Positions 23,295 to 33,594 of a DNA stretch of 64,000 nt are shown piece after piece. Each line of letters begins with the position of its first letter. Positions within the stretch are counted from its first letter, which is position 1. The translations under genes were made by a program, and so were the position numbers. The stretch covers positions 62,001 to 126,000 of the forward strand of contig NZ_JAROAV010000024.1 of NCBI RefSeq assembly GCF_029439465.1, given 5' to 3'. The DNA is from Luteipulveratus flavus (GTDB lineage: Bacteria > Actinomycetota > Actinomycetes > Actinomycetales > Dermatophilaceae). Under the pieces are notes generated by a model that saw only the letters and a list, made by a program, of their open reading frames with translations, did not search any database and was not told where the DNA came from.

Positions 23295-24956
23295 GTGAAC
23301 CACGTACCCGGGAGCTCGGTCGCCGTCGCCGCCTCGGGCGCGGCCGCCGACGCCGTGGAGGCGCACCTGGGCTCGCTGGTCGAGCAGAAGTTCGCCAGCA
23401 GGCTGTTCGCCCAGGACCACACCCTGTGGGGCTCGGCCGCCGAGGAGGAGTCGGCCAAGCGGCTCTCCTGGGTCGGGCTGGCACGGTCGTCCCGACCGCT
23501 GGTCGGCGAGATCGCCGCGATCCGGGACGACATGTCCTCCCGCGGCCTGGACCACGTGGTGCTGTGCGGCATGGGCGGCTCCTCGTTGGCGCCGGAGGTG
23601 ATCTGTGCGACCGCAGGCGTGCCGCTGACCGTGCTGGACTCCTCGCAGCCCGACATGGTGCGCGCCGCCGTCGCGGACCGGCTGGACCGCACGGTCGTGG
23701 TCGTCTCGTCCAAGTCCGGCTCGACCGTGGAGACCGACAGCCAGCGACGCGTGTACGAGAAGGCGTTCACCGACGCCGGTATCGACCCGGCCGAGCGGAT
23801 CGTGGTCGTCACCGACCCGGGCAGCCCGCTGGACGAGGAGGCGCGTTCCGCCGGCTACCGCGTCGTCAACGCCGACCCGCAGGTCGGTGGGCGCTACTCG
23901 GCGCTCACCGCGTTCGGGCTCGTGCCCAGCGGCCTGGCCGGCGCCGACGTCGAGGCGCTGCTGGACGAGGCCGAGGCGGTCACCGACGTCCTGGCTGCAG
24001 ACGACGACGCGAACCCGGCGCTGCGTCTCGGCGCCGCGCTCGGAGGCACCTCGCCGCTGCGGAACAAGATCGTCATCCTGGCAGCCGGCTCCCCTATCGT
24101 CGGGTTCGCCGACTGGGCCGAGCAGCTGATCGCCGAGAGCACGGGCAAGGACGGCACCGGCCTCCTGCCCGTGGTCGTCGGTTCCGACCAGGACCCCGAG
24201 GTGCGGTGGCCGGCCGACGACGTCCTCCTGGTGCGTCTGGTGGACGACGAGGACGAGTCCCCCGCAGCCGACGGGGAGGCGTCGGTCTCGGTGGCCGGCG
24301 CACTCGGAGCGCAGCTGCTGCTGTGGGAGGCCGCGACCGCCGTCGCGGGCCGTCTGCTGGGCATCAACCCGTTCGACCAGCCCGACGTCGAGAGCGCCAA
24401 GCAGGCCGCGCGCGACCTGCTCAGCGGCGGCGCGGGTGGCGGCGAGGCCCCGGCGTTCACCGACGGGTCCGTCGAGGTCCGCGCCCTCGGCGGGGACGGC
24501 GGGTGGCTGGGTGAGGCGAAGACGGTCGACGACGCACTCCGGGCTCTGCTGGACCAGCTGCGCCATCACGGCTACGTCGCCGTGATGGCCTACCTGGACC
24601 GCATCGCCGACGCCGCCCTGGCGGACGTCCGGGTGCCGCTGGCTCTGGCGACCGAACGACCGGTCACCTTCGGCTGGGGCCCGCGGTTCCTGCACTCCAC
24701 CGGGCAGTACCACAAGGGTGGGGCGCCCGAAGGGGTGTACCTCCAGATCACCACCACGCCTCGGGAGGACCTGCCGGTACCCGGTCGCGACTTCACCCTC
24801 GGGGACTTCATCGCTGCGCAGGCCGGCGGCGACGCCAAGGTCCTGGCCGAGCACGGTCGTCCCGTCCTGCGGCTGCACCTCACCGACCACGACGAGGGGC
24901 TGGCGCAGATCATGGAGGCCGTGAGCGCGCTGCGCGGGGGCGGAGCGGGTCGGTGA
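23295..24956 (+). CDS. pgi: Glucose-6-phosphate isomerase
   Basis: A 553-aa protein with two SIS domains that interconverts glucose-6-phosphate and fructose-6-phosphate. Motifs are LCGMGGSSLAPEV, VVSSKSGSTVETDSQ (phosphate-binding Ser/Thr cluster), and STGQYHKGGAPEGVYLQI near residue 470. It starts with GTG and has AGGAGG nine bases upstream. Its end overlaps zwf (GTGA), so the entry step into the oxidative branch is coupled to isomerisation. It is the divergent Pgi form found in pentose phosphate clusters rather than the E. coli type. Confidence 0.9.
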   Translation: MNHVPGSSVAVAASGAAADAVEAHLGSLVEQKFASRLFAQDHTLWGSAAEEESAKRLSWVGLARSSRPLVGEIAAIRDDMSSRGLDHVVLCGMGGSSLAPEVICATAGVPLTVLDSSQPDMVRAAVADRLDRTVVVVSSKSGSTVETDSQRRVYEKAFTDAGIDPAERIVVVTDPGSPLDEEARSAGYRVVNADPQVGGRYSALTAFGLVPSGLAGADVEALLDEAEAVTDVLAADDDANPALRLGAALGGTSPLRNKIVILAAGSPIVGFADWAEQLIAESTGKDGTGLLPVVVGSDQDPEVRWPADDVLLVRLVDDEDESPAADGEASVSVAGALGAQLLLWEAATAVAGRLLGINPFDQPDVESAKQAARDLLSGGAGGGEAPAFTDGSVEVRALGGDGGWLGEAKTVDDALRALLDQLRHHGYVAVMAYLDRIADAALADVRVPLALATERPVTFGWGPRFLHSTGQYHKGGAPEGVYLQITTTPREDLPVPGRDFTLGDFIAAQAGGDAKVLAEHGRPVLRLHLTDHDEGLAQIMEAVSALRGGGAGR

Positions 24957-26497
24957 GCCCCGCCCGGGTTGCGCGCGGGCTCAACCCGCTGCGCCAGGTC
25001 GAGGACAAGCGGCTCCCCCGCATCGCCGGTCCGTGCGGCATGGTGCTGTTCGGCGTCACCGGCGACCTGGCGCGCAAGAAGCTGATGCCGGCGATCTACG
25101 ACCTGTCCAACCGCGGTCTGCTGCCGCCCGGCTTCTCCCTCGTGGGATTCGCCCGCCGCGACTGGGAGGACCAGGACTTCGGCAAGATCGTCTACGACGC
25201 CGTCCGTCAGCACGCGCGCACCCCGTTCCGTGAGGACGTCTGGCGCAACCTCGCCGAAGGCTTCCGCTTCGTCCCCGGCACGTTCGACGACCCGGCGGCG
25301 TTCGACCTGCTCGCGCAGACGGTCGCCGAGCTGGACGAGACCCGGGGCACCGGCGGCAACCACGCGTTCTACCTGTCCATCCCGCCGGGCTTCTTCTCGG
25401 TCGTCTGCGAGCAGCTCGAGCGCAGCGGCCTGTCCAAGCCGGGCGAGGGGCAGTGGCGGCGCGTGGTGATCGAGAAGCCGTTCGGTCACGACCTGGCCAG
25501 CGCGCGCGAGCTGAACAGCATCGTCGAGGGCGTCTTCCCGCCGGACGCGGTCTTCCGCATCGACCACTACCTGGGCAAGGAGACCGTCCAGAATATCCTG
25601 GCGCTGCGCTTCGCCAACCAGATGTTCGAGCCCATCTGGAACTCCCACTACGTCGACCACGTGCAGATCACGATGGCCGAGGACATCGGCATCGCGGGCC
25701 GGGCCGGCTACTACGACGGAATCGGCGCCGCCCGGGACGTCATCCAGAACCACCTCCTGCAGCTGCTCGCCCTCACCGCCATGGAGCAGCCGAACTCCTT
25801 CGACGCGAACGACCTGCGCACGGAGAAGGAGAAGGTGCTGGCCGCCGTACGGCTGCCCAAGGACCTCGCCAGGTCCAGCGCGCGAGGTCAGTACGGCTCC
25901 GGCTGGCAGGGCAGCGAGCAGGTGATCGGCTACCACGAGGAAGACGGCATCGACCCGAAGTCCACCACGGAGACGTACGCCGCGCTCAAGCTGGAGGTGC
26001 ACACCCGCCGCTGGGCGGGCGTCCCGTTCTACCTGCGCACCGGCAAGCGCCTCGGCAAGCGCGTCACCGAGATCGCCGTCGTGTTCAAGCGGGCGCCGCA
26101 CCTGCCGTTCGCCGACACCGCGACCGAGGAGCTCGGTCAGAACGCCATCGTCATGCGGATCCAGCCGGACGAGGGCATCACGATGCGGTTCGGCTCCAAG
26201 GTCCCGGGCGCAGGGTCGATGGAGGTCCGCGACGTCACCATGGACTTCGGGTACGGCTCGGCGTTCAACCAGGCCAGCCCTGAGGCCTACGAACGCCTGA
26301 TCCTCGACGTCCTGCTCGGGGACCCGCCGCTGTTCCCGCGGCACCAGGAGGTCGAGCTGTCCTGGCGCATCCTGGACCCCGTCGAGCAGTTCTGGTCCCG
26401 CAAGGGCCGGATCGAGACGTACGAGCCCGGAGGCTGGGGCCCGAGCTGTGCCGACCAGATGATGCGCCGTGACGGACGGACCTGGAGGATGCCGTGA
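24953..26497 (+). CDS. zwf: Glucose-6-phosphate dehydrogenase
   Basis: A 514-aa NADP-dependent enzyme of the first oxidative pentose phosphate step. The Rossmann start is FGVTGDLARKKLMPA. K175 lies in EKPFGHD, and the catalytic H205 lies in RIDHYLGKETVQN. The C-terminal half has PFYLRTGKRL. It starts with GTG inside the pgi stop region. OpcA, its allosteric partner in actinobacteria, follows after 55 bases. Confidence 0.97.
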   Translation: MSPARVARGLNPLRQVEDKRLPRIAGPCGMVLFGVTGDLARKKLMPAIYDLSNRGLLPPGFSLVGFARRDWEDQDFGKIVYDAVRQHARTPFREDVWRNLAEGFRFVPGTFDDPAAFDLLAQTVAELDETRGTGGNHAFYLSIPPGFFSVVCEQLERSGLSKPGEGQWRRVVIEKPFGHDLASARELNSIVEGVFPPDAVFRIDHYLGKETVQNILALRFANQMFEPIWNSHYVDHVQITMAEDIGIAGRAGYYDGIGAARDVIQNHLLQLLALTAMEQPNSFDANDLRTEKEKVLAAVRLPKDLARSSARGQYGSGWQGSEQVIGYHEEDGIDPKSTTETYAALKLEVHTRRWAGVPFYLRTGKRLGKRVTEIAVVFKRAPHLPFADTATEELGQNAIVMRIQPDEGITMRFGSKVPGAGSMEVRDVTMDFGYGSAFNQASPEAYERLILDVLLGDPPLFPRHQEVELSWRILDPVEQFWSRKGRIETYEPGGWGPSCADQMMRRDGRTWRMP

Positions 26498-26552
26498 CCA
26501 CCCCACTCAGTTCTTCGCTCGTTCCTCGCTCCGATACTGATCGGGGACCCCG

Positions 26553-27773
26553 GTGATCGTCGACCTGCCCAGCGCGAGCAGCCAGGACGTCAGCAAGAAG
26601 CTGGTGCGGCTGCGCAACCAGACCGGGGCCATGACCCTCGGTCGGGTGCTCACCCTCCTCATCGTCGCCGACGAGGCGGACGCCGACGCCGCGCTGGAGT
26701 CGGCCAGTGACGCGACCCGGCAGCACCCCAGTCGGATCATCGCGCTGATCCTGGGTAACAAGCGCGGGGCCAGCCGGCTGGACGCACAGATCCGGCTCGG
26801 CGGTGACGCCGGTGCCAGCGAGATCGTGGTGCTGCGGCTCTACGGCCCGCTGACCAACCACGGGCGCTCGGTGGTCACTCCCCTGCTCCTGCCCGACTCG
26901 CCCATCGTCGTCTGGTGGCCGGCGGAGTCGCCGAACGACATCAGCGCCTCCCCGATCGGTGCGATCGCCCAGCGGCGCATCACCGACTCCGCGACCGACA
27001 AGGCACCGCGCAAGGCGCTCCAGCGCCGCGCCCGGTCCTACGCGGACGGCGACACCGACCTGGCCTGGACCCGGCTCACGCGCTGGCGCGGCCTGCTCGC
27101 CGCCGCGCTCGACCAGGCGCCGTACGAGCCGGTCACCGAGGCGACCGTCACCGGTTCCTCCGACTCCCCGAGCACCGACCTGCTCGCGGGCTGGCTGGCC
27201 ACCCGGCTGCGGTGCCCGGTCCAGCGTGCGCGTACCCGCCCGGGTCAGGGGATGGTGAGCGTGCGGCTGGAGCGGGCGAGCGGTCCCATCGACCTGGTCC
27301 GCACCGACGGCAGCATCGCGACCCTGACCCAGCCCGGCCAGCCCGTACGCCGGATCAACCTCGCCCGCATCAGCGACGCCGAGGCCCTCGCCGAGGAGCT
27401 GCGGCGCCTCGACCCCGACGAGGTGTACGAGGAGGCGCTCGTCCGGGGCCTGTCCGTGGTCGGAGCCAGCTCCATCACCGCCTCCCGGGCGGTAGCCGAG
27501 GGCGAGGCTCCTTCGCTCGACGAGGCCGAACGTGCCGGCCGCAAGGCGCAGCGGGAGGGCCGTCGGCTGACCGGCAGTGCCATGGTGGACGCGGAGCCCG
27601 CGCCGGCCCCCTCCTCCGAGGAGGAGGTCAAGCAGGCGTCCGCGCGACGGCTGGACCGGAAGAAAGCAGAGCGGGAGGGCGAGAGCGATGGCGCCTCCCG
27701 CCCCGCCAAGGGCTCCGGCACCGCGAAGAAGGCGGCAGGACGCTCGTCCGCGGCCCGGAAGTCCTCGTCGTGA
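26553..27773 (+). CDS. opcA: G6PDH assembly protein OpcA with basic C-terminal tail
   Basis: A 406-aa partner that assembles or activates glucose-6-phosphate dehydrogenase in actinobacteria and cyanobacteria. IVDLPSASSQDVSKKLVRLR and PDSPIVVWWPAESP are typical. The conserved core ends near residue 330; the remaining 75 or so residues are low-complexity and rich in Ala, Lys, Arg, Ser and Glu (for example SARRLDRKKAEREGES and GTAKKAAGRSSAARKSSS). Such a tail is not needed in shorter homologs. It starts with GTG and overlaps pgl by four bases (GTGA). Confidence 0.92.
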   Translation: MIVDLPSASSQDVSKKLVRLRNQTGAMTLGRVLTLLIVADEADADAALESASDATRQHPSRIIALILGNKRGASRLDAQIRLGGDAGASEIVVLRLYGPLTNHGRSVVTPLLLPDSPIVVWWPAESPNDISASPIGAIAQRRITDSATDKAPRKALQRRARSYADGDTDLAWTRLTRWRGLLAAALDQAPYEPVTEATVTGSSDSPSTDLLAGWLATRLRCPVQRARTRPGQGMVSVRLERASGPIDLVRTDGSIATLTQPGQPVRRINLARISDAEALAEELRRLDPDEVYEEALVRGLSVVGASSITASRAVAEGEAPSLDEAERAGRKAQREGRRLTGSAMVDAEPAPAPSSEEEVKQASARRLDRKKAEREGESDGASRPAKGSGTAKKAAGRSSAARKSSS

Positions 27774-28507
27774 GCGAGCCGTCGCCCGAGGTGCTGCGCC
27801 ACCCCGACAAGCAGGCGACGGCCGACGCCGCCGCCGCACAGCTCGTCTCCACCCTGGCCACCGCCCAGCGCGAGGGACGCGAGCCGCAGGTCGCCCTGAC
27901 CGGCGGGTCGATGGGTTCGGCGATCATCGCCTCGGTCCTCGCCCGGCCCGACCACGCCGACGTCGACTGGTCCCGGGTCACCGTCTGGTGGGGCGACGAG
28001 CGCTATCTCCCCGCCGGCGACGCCGAACGGAACGACACCCAGAACGACGCCGCGGGCCTGGGCTCCCTCGGTATGGACCCCGCGAGGGTGCACCGGGTCG
28101 ACGGGCCTGACCGGGCCGCCTCGGTGGAGGCCTCCGCGCAGGCGTACGGCGACCTGATCCGGCAGGAGGGCGGCGGCGAGTTCGAGGTCGTGATGTTCGG
28201 CGTCGGACCCGACGGGCACATCGCCTCGCTCTTCCCGCACCACCCTGCGCAACGGGTCTTCGACCGGATCGCCGTCGCGGTCCACGACTCCCCCAAGCCG
28301 CCGCCGGACCGGGTGACCCTGACCTTCGAGGCGCTCAACCACGCTCGAGAGGTGTGGTTCCTCGTCGCCGGTGAGGACAAGGCGCAGGCCGTCGCCGCCG
28401 CCCTGGCCCCCGGCGCGGACCGCTGGGACGTCCCGGCGAGCGGTGTCTCGGGCGGGACGGCGACTCGCTGGTTCGTCGACGAGGCCGCCGCCGCCGACCT
28501 GCCCTGA
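27770..28507 (+). CDS. pgl: 6-phosphogluconolactonase
   Basis: A 245-aa enzyme that hydrolyses 6-phosphogluconolactone, the product of zwf. It belongs to the NagB/RpiA superfamily; motifs are VALTGGSMGSAI, WWGDERYLPAGDAERND and GVGPDGHIASLFPHHPA. The GTG start overlaps the opcA stop. It is the last gene of the operon and is followed by a strong hairpin. Confidence 0.95.
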   Translation: MSEPSPEVLRHPDKQATADAAAAQLVSTLATAQREGREPQVALTGGSMGSAIIASVLARPDHADVDWSRVTVWWGDERYLPAGDAERNDTQNDAAGLGSLGMDPARVHRVDGPDRAASVEASAQAYGDLIRQEGGGEFEVVMFGVGPDGHIASLFPHHPAQRVFDRIAVAVHDSPKPPPDRVTLTFEALNHAREVWFLVAGEDKAQAVAAALAPGADRWDVPASGVSGGTATRWFVDEAAAADLP

Positions 28508-28522
28508 GCTCGTCCGGACAGC

Positions 28523-28560
28523 AACGAGGCCCGGAGACCAGCTGGTCACCGGGCCTCGTT
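28523..28560. terminator. Bidirectional hairpin terminator between pgl and rbpA
   Basis: AACGAGGCCCGG pairs perfectly with CCGGGCCTCGTT, and the loop contains a further ACCAGCTGGT palindrome. It lies 15 bases past each convergent stop. Confidence 0.8.
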
Positions 28561-28574
28561 CCGTGCTCGTGCTC

Positions 28575-28925
28575 TCAGGTGATGAGGCCGCGCGAACGGA
28601 GGCTCTCGAGGGCCTCGTCGAGGATGACGGCGCCCTCCTCGTCGCTGCGACGCTCCTTCACGTACGCCAGGTGCGTCTTGTACGGCTCCACGCGCGGGGG
28701 CGCGGGCGGGTTCTGCTGGTCCTGGCCCGCGGGGAAGCCGCAGCGCGGGCAGTCCCACTGCTCGGGGACGCTCAGACCGGGCTCCTCCGCGAAGCTCGGT
28801 CGCGTCTCGTGCCCGTTGGAGCACCAGTAGGAGACGACGACCCGGGGTGCCGCCTCGCCGCGCTCGGCCTCGCCCATGGGGCCTGCGCCGACTCGGCTGC
28901 CACGAATAGCGTTGCCACCGGCCAC
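28575..28925 (-). CDS. rbpA: RNA polymerase-binding protein RbpA
   Basis: A 116-aa actinobacteria-specific activator that binds RNA polymerase and the principal sigma factor and stabilises open promoter complexes. The zinc-ribbon core has C35, H39, C59 and C62 (YWCSNGHETRP and WDCPRCG). The basic linker HLAYVKERRSDEE leads to the C-terminal sigma-interacting helix AVILDEALESLRSRG. It starts with GTG, 37 bases after secG, so the two are probably co-transcribed. Confidence 0.96.
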   Translation of the reverse strand: MAGGNAIRGSRVGAGPMGEAERGEAAPRVVVSYWCSNGHETRPSFAEEPGLSVPEQWDCPRCGFPAGQDQQNPPAPPRVEPYKTHLAYVKERRSDEEGAVILDEALESLRSRGLIT

Positions 28926-28962
28926 GTTGGATCTCTCCTCGTTGTCAGTTGGGGGTTGGAGC

Positions 28963-29205
28963 TCAGGCGAACCGCTCGACCAGACCGAGCCCGATGATGG
29001 TCAGGGCCCAGAGCAGGCCGACGCCGACCGTGATGCGGTTGAGGTTGCGCTCGGCGACCGACGAGCCACCGAGACTGCTGGACACGCCGCCACCGAACAT
29101 GTCGGAGAGGCCGCCGCCCTTGCCCTTGTGCATGAGGATCAGCATGACCAGGAACAGTCCACTGATGATCAGCAGCACCTGAAGGGCGATGCGTACCACG
29201 TCCAC
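28963..29205 (-). CDS. secG: Preprotein translocase subunit SecG
   Basis: A small two-helix subunit of the SecYEG channel, about 80 aa. The first helix is VRIALQVLLIISGLFLVMLI, then the conserved loop HKGKGGGLSDMFGGG and SSLGGSSVAERNLNRIT, then a second helix. Several GTG codons compete (29214, 29205) and an in-frame ATG lies at 29259; 29205 is chosen because AAGGTGAAG sits just upstream and the product then starts directly at the helix. It sits between tpiA and rbpA on the same strand. Confidence 0.9.
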   Translation of the reverse strand: MDVVRIALQVLLIISGLFLVMLILMHKGKGGGLSDMFGGGVSSSLGGSSVAERNLNRITVGVGLLWALTIIGLGLVERFA

Positions 29206-29312
29206 GAACTTCACCTTACGACGTCTGGACAGAACGGGCAGAGAGGCCGAGATGGCCATCCGCTACAGATTACAGGAGCCGCGGCGCCCGACCGGACAAG
29301 CGGGGGCACGCG

Positions 29313-29347
29313 GTGGTGACCCCGCCTCGTACCGGCGGGGTCACCAC
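29313..29347. terminator. Strong hairpin after tpiA
   Basis: GTGGTGACCCCGCC pairs perfectly with GGCGGGGTCACCAC around a seven-base loop, beginning six bases past the tpiA stop. It probably ends or attenuates the gap-pgk-tpiA transcript before secG. Confidence 0.8.
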
Positions 29348-29352
29348 GGCGG

Positions 29353-30141
29353 TCACGCGGTCAGATGACTGCGGTAGCGGCAGATCGACGCGAACTCGGC
29401 CGGGTCGGTCGAGGCGCCACCGACCAGGGCGCCGTCGACGTCCTCCTGGTTCATGATCGCCGCGACGTTGCCGGCCTTCACGCTGCCTCCGTAGAGCACG
29501 CGCACACCGGCCGCGAGCTCCTCGTCGTACAGCGTCGCCAGGCGCGCTCGGATCGCCGAGCACACTTCCTGGGCGTCCTCGGGGGTCGCGACCTCACCGG
29601 TGCCGATGGCCCACACGGGCTCGTAGGCGACGACCACGGACGTGGCCTGCTCGGCGGCCAGACCGTCCAGCGCCGCGTCGAGCTGCGCCACGACGTGCGG
29701 GACGTGCTCGCCGGCCTGCCGGACCTCCAGCGCCTCACCGACGCACAGGATCGGCGTCAGGCCGTGCTTGTACGCGGCCTGCACCTTCAGCCGGACGACC
29801 TCGTCGGTCTCCTGGTGGTACTGCCGGCGCTCGCTGTGCCCGACGACGACGTAGGTGCAGCCGAGCTTGGCCAGGAACGTGCCGGAGACCTCGCCGGTAT
29901 AGGCGCCGCTGTCGTGCACCGACAGGTCCTGCGCACCCAGCCGGATCTTCAGCTTGTCGCCGTCGATGAGGGTCTGCACGGTCCGCAGGTCGGTGAACGG
30001 CGGCAGCACCGCCACCTCCACCGCGCCGAAGTCGTGCCGACCGTCACGCAGCGTCCAGTCCAGCTTCTGGACCAGATGAGCCGCCTGGAGGTGGTCCAGG
30101 TTCATCTTCCAGTTGCCCGCCATCAGGGGGGTACGGGCCAC
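29353..30141 (-). CDS. tpiA: Triosephosphate isomerase
   Basis: A 262-aa TIM-barrel enzyme interconverting dihydroxyacetone phosphate and glyceraldehyde-3-phosphate. Catalytic elements are GNWKMN (Lys12), VVGHSERR (His) and [11 protein letters not shown] (Glu base and flexible loop), with the phosphate-binding [11 protein letters not shown]. It starts with GTG three bases after pgk ends. Confidence 0.97.
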   Translation of the reverse strand: MARTPLMAGNWKMNLDHLQAAHLVQKLDWTLRDGRHDFGAVEVAVLPPFTDLRTVQTLIDGDKLKIRLGAQDLSVHDSGAYTGEVSGTFLAKLGCTYVVVGHSERRQYHQETDEVVRLKVQAAYKHGLTPILCVGEALEVRQAGEHVPHVVAQLDAALDGLAAEQATSVVVAYEPVWAIGTGEVATPEDAQEVCSAIRARLATLYDEELAAGVRVLYGGSVKAGNVAAIMNQEDVDGALVGGASTDPAEFASICRYRSHLTA

Positions 30142-30144
30142 GGC

Positions 30145-31344
30145 TCAGTCCTCCAGCACGGCGAGACCCGGCAGGGTCTTGCCCTCGAGGTACTCCAGGC
30201 TGGCGCCGCCGCCGGTGGAGATGTGGGTGAAGCCGTCCTCCGGGAAGCCCAGCGCGCGGACCGCAGCAGCGGAGTCACCGCCGCCGACGACCGTGACCGC
30301 TCCGTCCGCCGTCGCCTCGACCAGGGCCTGCGCGAGCACCTTCGTGCCGTCGGCGTACGGCGCCATCTCGAACGCGCCCATCGGGCCGTTCCAGAACACC
30401 GTGCGCGCGGACCGGACCTTGTCGGCGAACAGGCGCGCCGACTCCGGACCGATGTCGAGCCCCATCCGGTCGGCCGGGATGCGATCCGCAGGTACGACGT
30501 CGTGGTCGGCGTCCGCGGAGAACGCGTCCGCCGCGACGACGTCGACCGGCAGGACGATGTCGACACCGCGGTTCTCCGCGTCGGCGAGGTAGCCCTTCAC
30601 CGTGGCGACCTGGTCCTGCTCCAGCAGGCTCTTGCCGACCTCGTGGCCCTGGGCCGCGAGGAAGGTGAACGCCATGCCGCCGCCGATCAGCAGCATGTCG
30701 GCGGTCTTGAGCAGGTTCTCGATCACGCCGAGCTTGTCGCTGACCTTCGCCCCGCCGAGCACGACGGCGTACGGCCGGCGCGGCTTGGTGAGCTGCTGCA
30801 GCACCTCGACCTCGGTGATGACCAGACCGCCGGCGGCCTGCGGGAGCCGCTCGGCGACGTCGTAGACGCTGGCCTGCTCGCGGTGCACGACACCGAAGCC
30901 GTCGCTGACGAACACGTCCGCGAGCGAGGCGAGCTGATCGGCGAACGCGGCCCGGTCGTCGGCGGACTTGGCGGTCTCGCCGGGGTTGAACCGCAGGTTC
31001 TCCAGCAGCGCGACCTGCCCGTCCTCCAGGCTGTCGACGACGGCCTGTGCGGAGTCACCGACGGTGTCCTGGGCGAACGCGACCGGGCTGCCGAGCAGCT
31101 CGCCGAGCCGCTCGCCGACCGGCTTGAGCGAGTACTTCGCCTCCGGCTCACCCTTCGGGCGACCGAGGTGGGCGCACACGATGACCCGGGCGCCACGCTC
31201 GGTGAGGACCTTGATGGTCGGCACCGAGGCACGCACCCGGCCGTCGTCGGTGATGGCGCCGGAGTCGTCGAGCGGGACGTTGAGGTCGCTGCGCAGCAGG
31301 ACCCGCTTCCCCGACAGGTCGCCGAGGTCGTCGATCGTGCGCAT
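30145..31344 (-). CDS. pgk: Phosphoglycerate kinase
   Basis: A 399-aa two-domain kinase. The N-terminal substrate site has [12 protein letters not shown] and [18 protein letters not shown]. The hinge and nucleotide domain have [16 protein letters not shown] and the C-terminal [13 protein letters not shown]. The frame continues open upstream, but ATG 31344 gives [18 protein letters not shown] and lies five bases after the gap stop, which fits the operon. Confidence 0.97.
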   Translation of the reverse strand: MRTIDDLGDLSGKRVLLRSDLNVPLDDSGAITDDGRVRASVPTIKVLTERGARVIVCAHLGRPKGEPEAKYSLKPVGERLGELLGSPVAFAQDTVGDSAQAVVDSLEDGQVALLENLRFNPGETAKSADDRAAFADQLASLADVFVSDGFGVVHREQASVYDVAERLPQAAGGLVITEVEVLQQLTKPRRPYAVVLGGAKVSDKLGVIENLLKTADMLLIGGGMAFTFLAAQGHEVGKSLLEQDQVATVKGYLADAENRGVDIVLPVDVVAADAFSADADHDVVPADRIPADRMGLDIGPESARLFADKVRSARTVFWNGPMGAFEMAPYADGTKVLAQALVEATADGAVTVVGGGDSAAAVRALGFPEDGFTHISTGGGASLEYLEGKTLPGLAVLED

Positions 31345-31349
31345 CCGGC

Positions 31350-32441
<1,092 letters not shown>

Positions 32442-32505
32442 TAGCGGGGGCGGCACCGGGCCTGCGGGCGGCCAGCGCGTGGACGGCGGCGCGGGTCGCG
32501 CGTCC

Positions 32506-33486
32506 TCAGCTGTCGAGCATGTCGGGGGTGAGGTTGGCGTCGGTGCCGGCGACGCCGAGCTCTTCGGCGCGCTTGTCCGCCATGGCCAGCAGCCGGCGGA
32601 TGCGTCCGGCGACGGCGTCCTTGGTCATCGGCGGGTCGGCCAGCTGGCCGAGCTCCTCGAGGCTGGCCTGCTTGTGCTTCAGCCGCAGCTGACCCGCCTC
32701 GGCCAGGTGGTCCGGGACCTCCTCGGCCAGGATCTCCAGCGCCCGCTCGACCCGCGACCCTGCAGCGACGGCGGCACGCGCCGACCGGCGCAGGTTGGCG
32801 TCGTCGAAGTTGGCGAGGCGGTTGGCTGTGGCGCGCACCTCGCGGCGCATCCGGCGCTCCTCCCACTCCAGCACCGAGTCGTGGGCGCCCAGCCGAGTGA
32901 GCATCGCGCTGATGGCGTCGCCGTCGCGGATCACGACGCGGTCGACGCCCCGCACCTCACGGGCCTTGGCCTGGATGCCGAGCCGGCGGGCGGCGCCGAC
33001 CAGGGCGAGAGCGGCCTCGGGACCGGGGCAGGTCAGCTCCAGGGAGGAGGAACGTCCGGGCTCGGTCAGGGAGCCGTGGGCGAGGAAGGCGCCCCGCCAC
33101 GCGGCCTCCGCGTCGCAGGCCGCACCGTTGACGACCTTCGGCGGCATCCCGCGGACCGGCCGGCCGCGCTGGTCGATGAGGCCGGTCTGGCGCGCCAGCG
33201 ACTCACCGTCCTGCACCACGCGGACGACGTAGCGGGTGCCCTTGCGCAGGCCGCCGCTGGTCAGCACCATCACCTCGGAGGGATGGCCGTAGACGTCGGC
33301 GATGTGCTGCCGGAGACGGCGCGCCGCCTGGGCGGTGTCGAGCTCGGCCTCGATGACGATGCGGCCGCCGACGATGTGCAGGCCGCCCGCGAACCGCAGC
33401 ACCGCGGCGATCTCGGCCTTGCGGCAGCACGTCTTGGTGACCGTGGTCCTGCTGAGCTCGTCCTTGACCTTCGCCGTCATGGCCAT
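32506..33486 (-). CDS. whiA: Transcriptional regulator WhiA
   Basis: A 326-aa regulator conserved in Gram-positive bacteria, linked to cell division and, in Streptomyces, sporulation. The N-terminal part has a degenerate LAGLIDADG-endonuclease fold ([20 protein letters not shown] and [17 protein letters not shown]). The C-terminal helix-turn-helix is [21 protein letters not shown]. The start [13 protein letters not shown] is chosen over an ATG four codons upstream that sits too close to its purine stretch. It follows yvcK in the standard rapZ-yvcK-whiA order. Confidence 0.95.
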   Translation of the reverse strand: MAMTAKVKDELSRTTVTKTCCRKAEIAAVLRFAGGLHIVGGRIVIEAELDTAQAARRLRQHIADVYGHPSEVMVLTSGGLRKGTRYVVRVVQDGESLARQTGLIDQRGRPVRGMPPKVVNGAACDAEAAWRGAFLAHGSLTEPGRSSSLELTCPGPEAALALVGAARRLGIQAKAREVRGVDRVVIRDGDAISAMLTRLGAHDSVLEWEERRMRREVRATANRLANFDDANLRRSARAAVAAGSRVERALEILAEEVPDHLAEAGQLRLKHKQASLEELGQLADPPMTKDAVAGRIRRLLAMADKRAEELGVAGTDANLTPDMLDS

Positions 33487-33594
33487 GCGCCCCACCATTC
33501 CTCTCGCCGGTTCACGACAACCGGTGCGTCCTCTCCCCCGAGTGCGGCCTTCCCGAACTCTAACCAGTCCGAGGCCTGTTCCTGCTGCTCGCGG

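Noticed and set aside
22146-24956. A fused transaldolase/phosphoglucose isomerase as in some bacteria
   Set aside because: Separate stop and start codons with a ribosome-binding site lie between the two genes.
26498-26552. Possible small element in the zwf-opcA gap (TTCGCTCGTTCCTCGCTCC-like stretch)
   Set aside because: It is only 55 bases long with no symmetry or promoter signal; the short TCGCTC recurrences are too weak to call a repeat.
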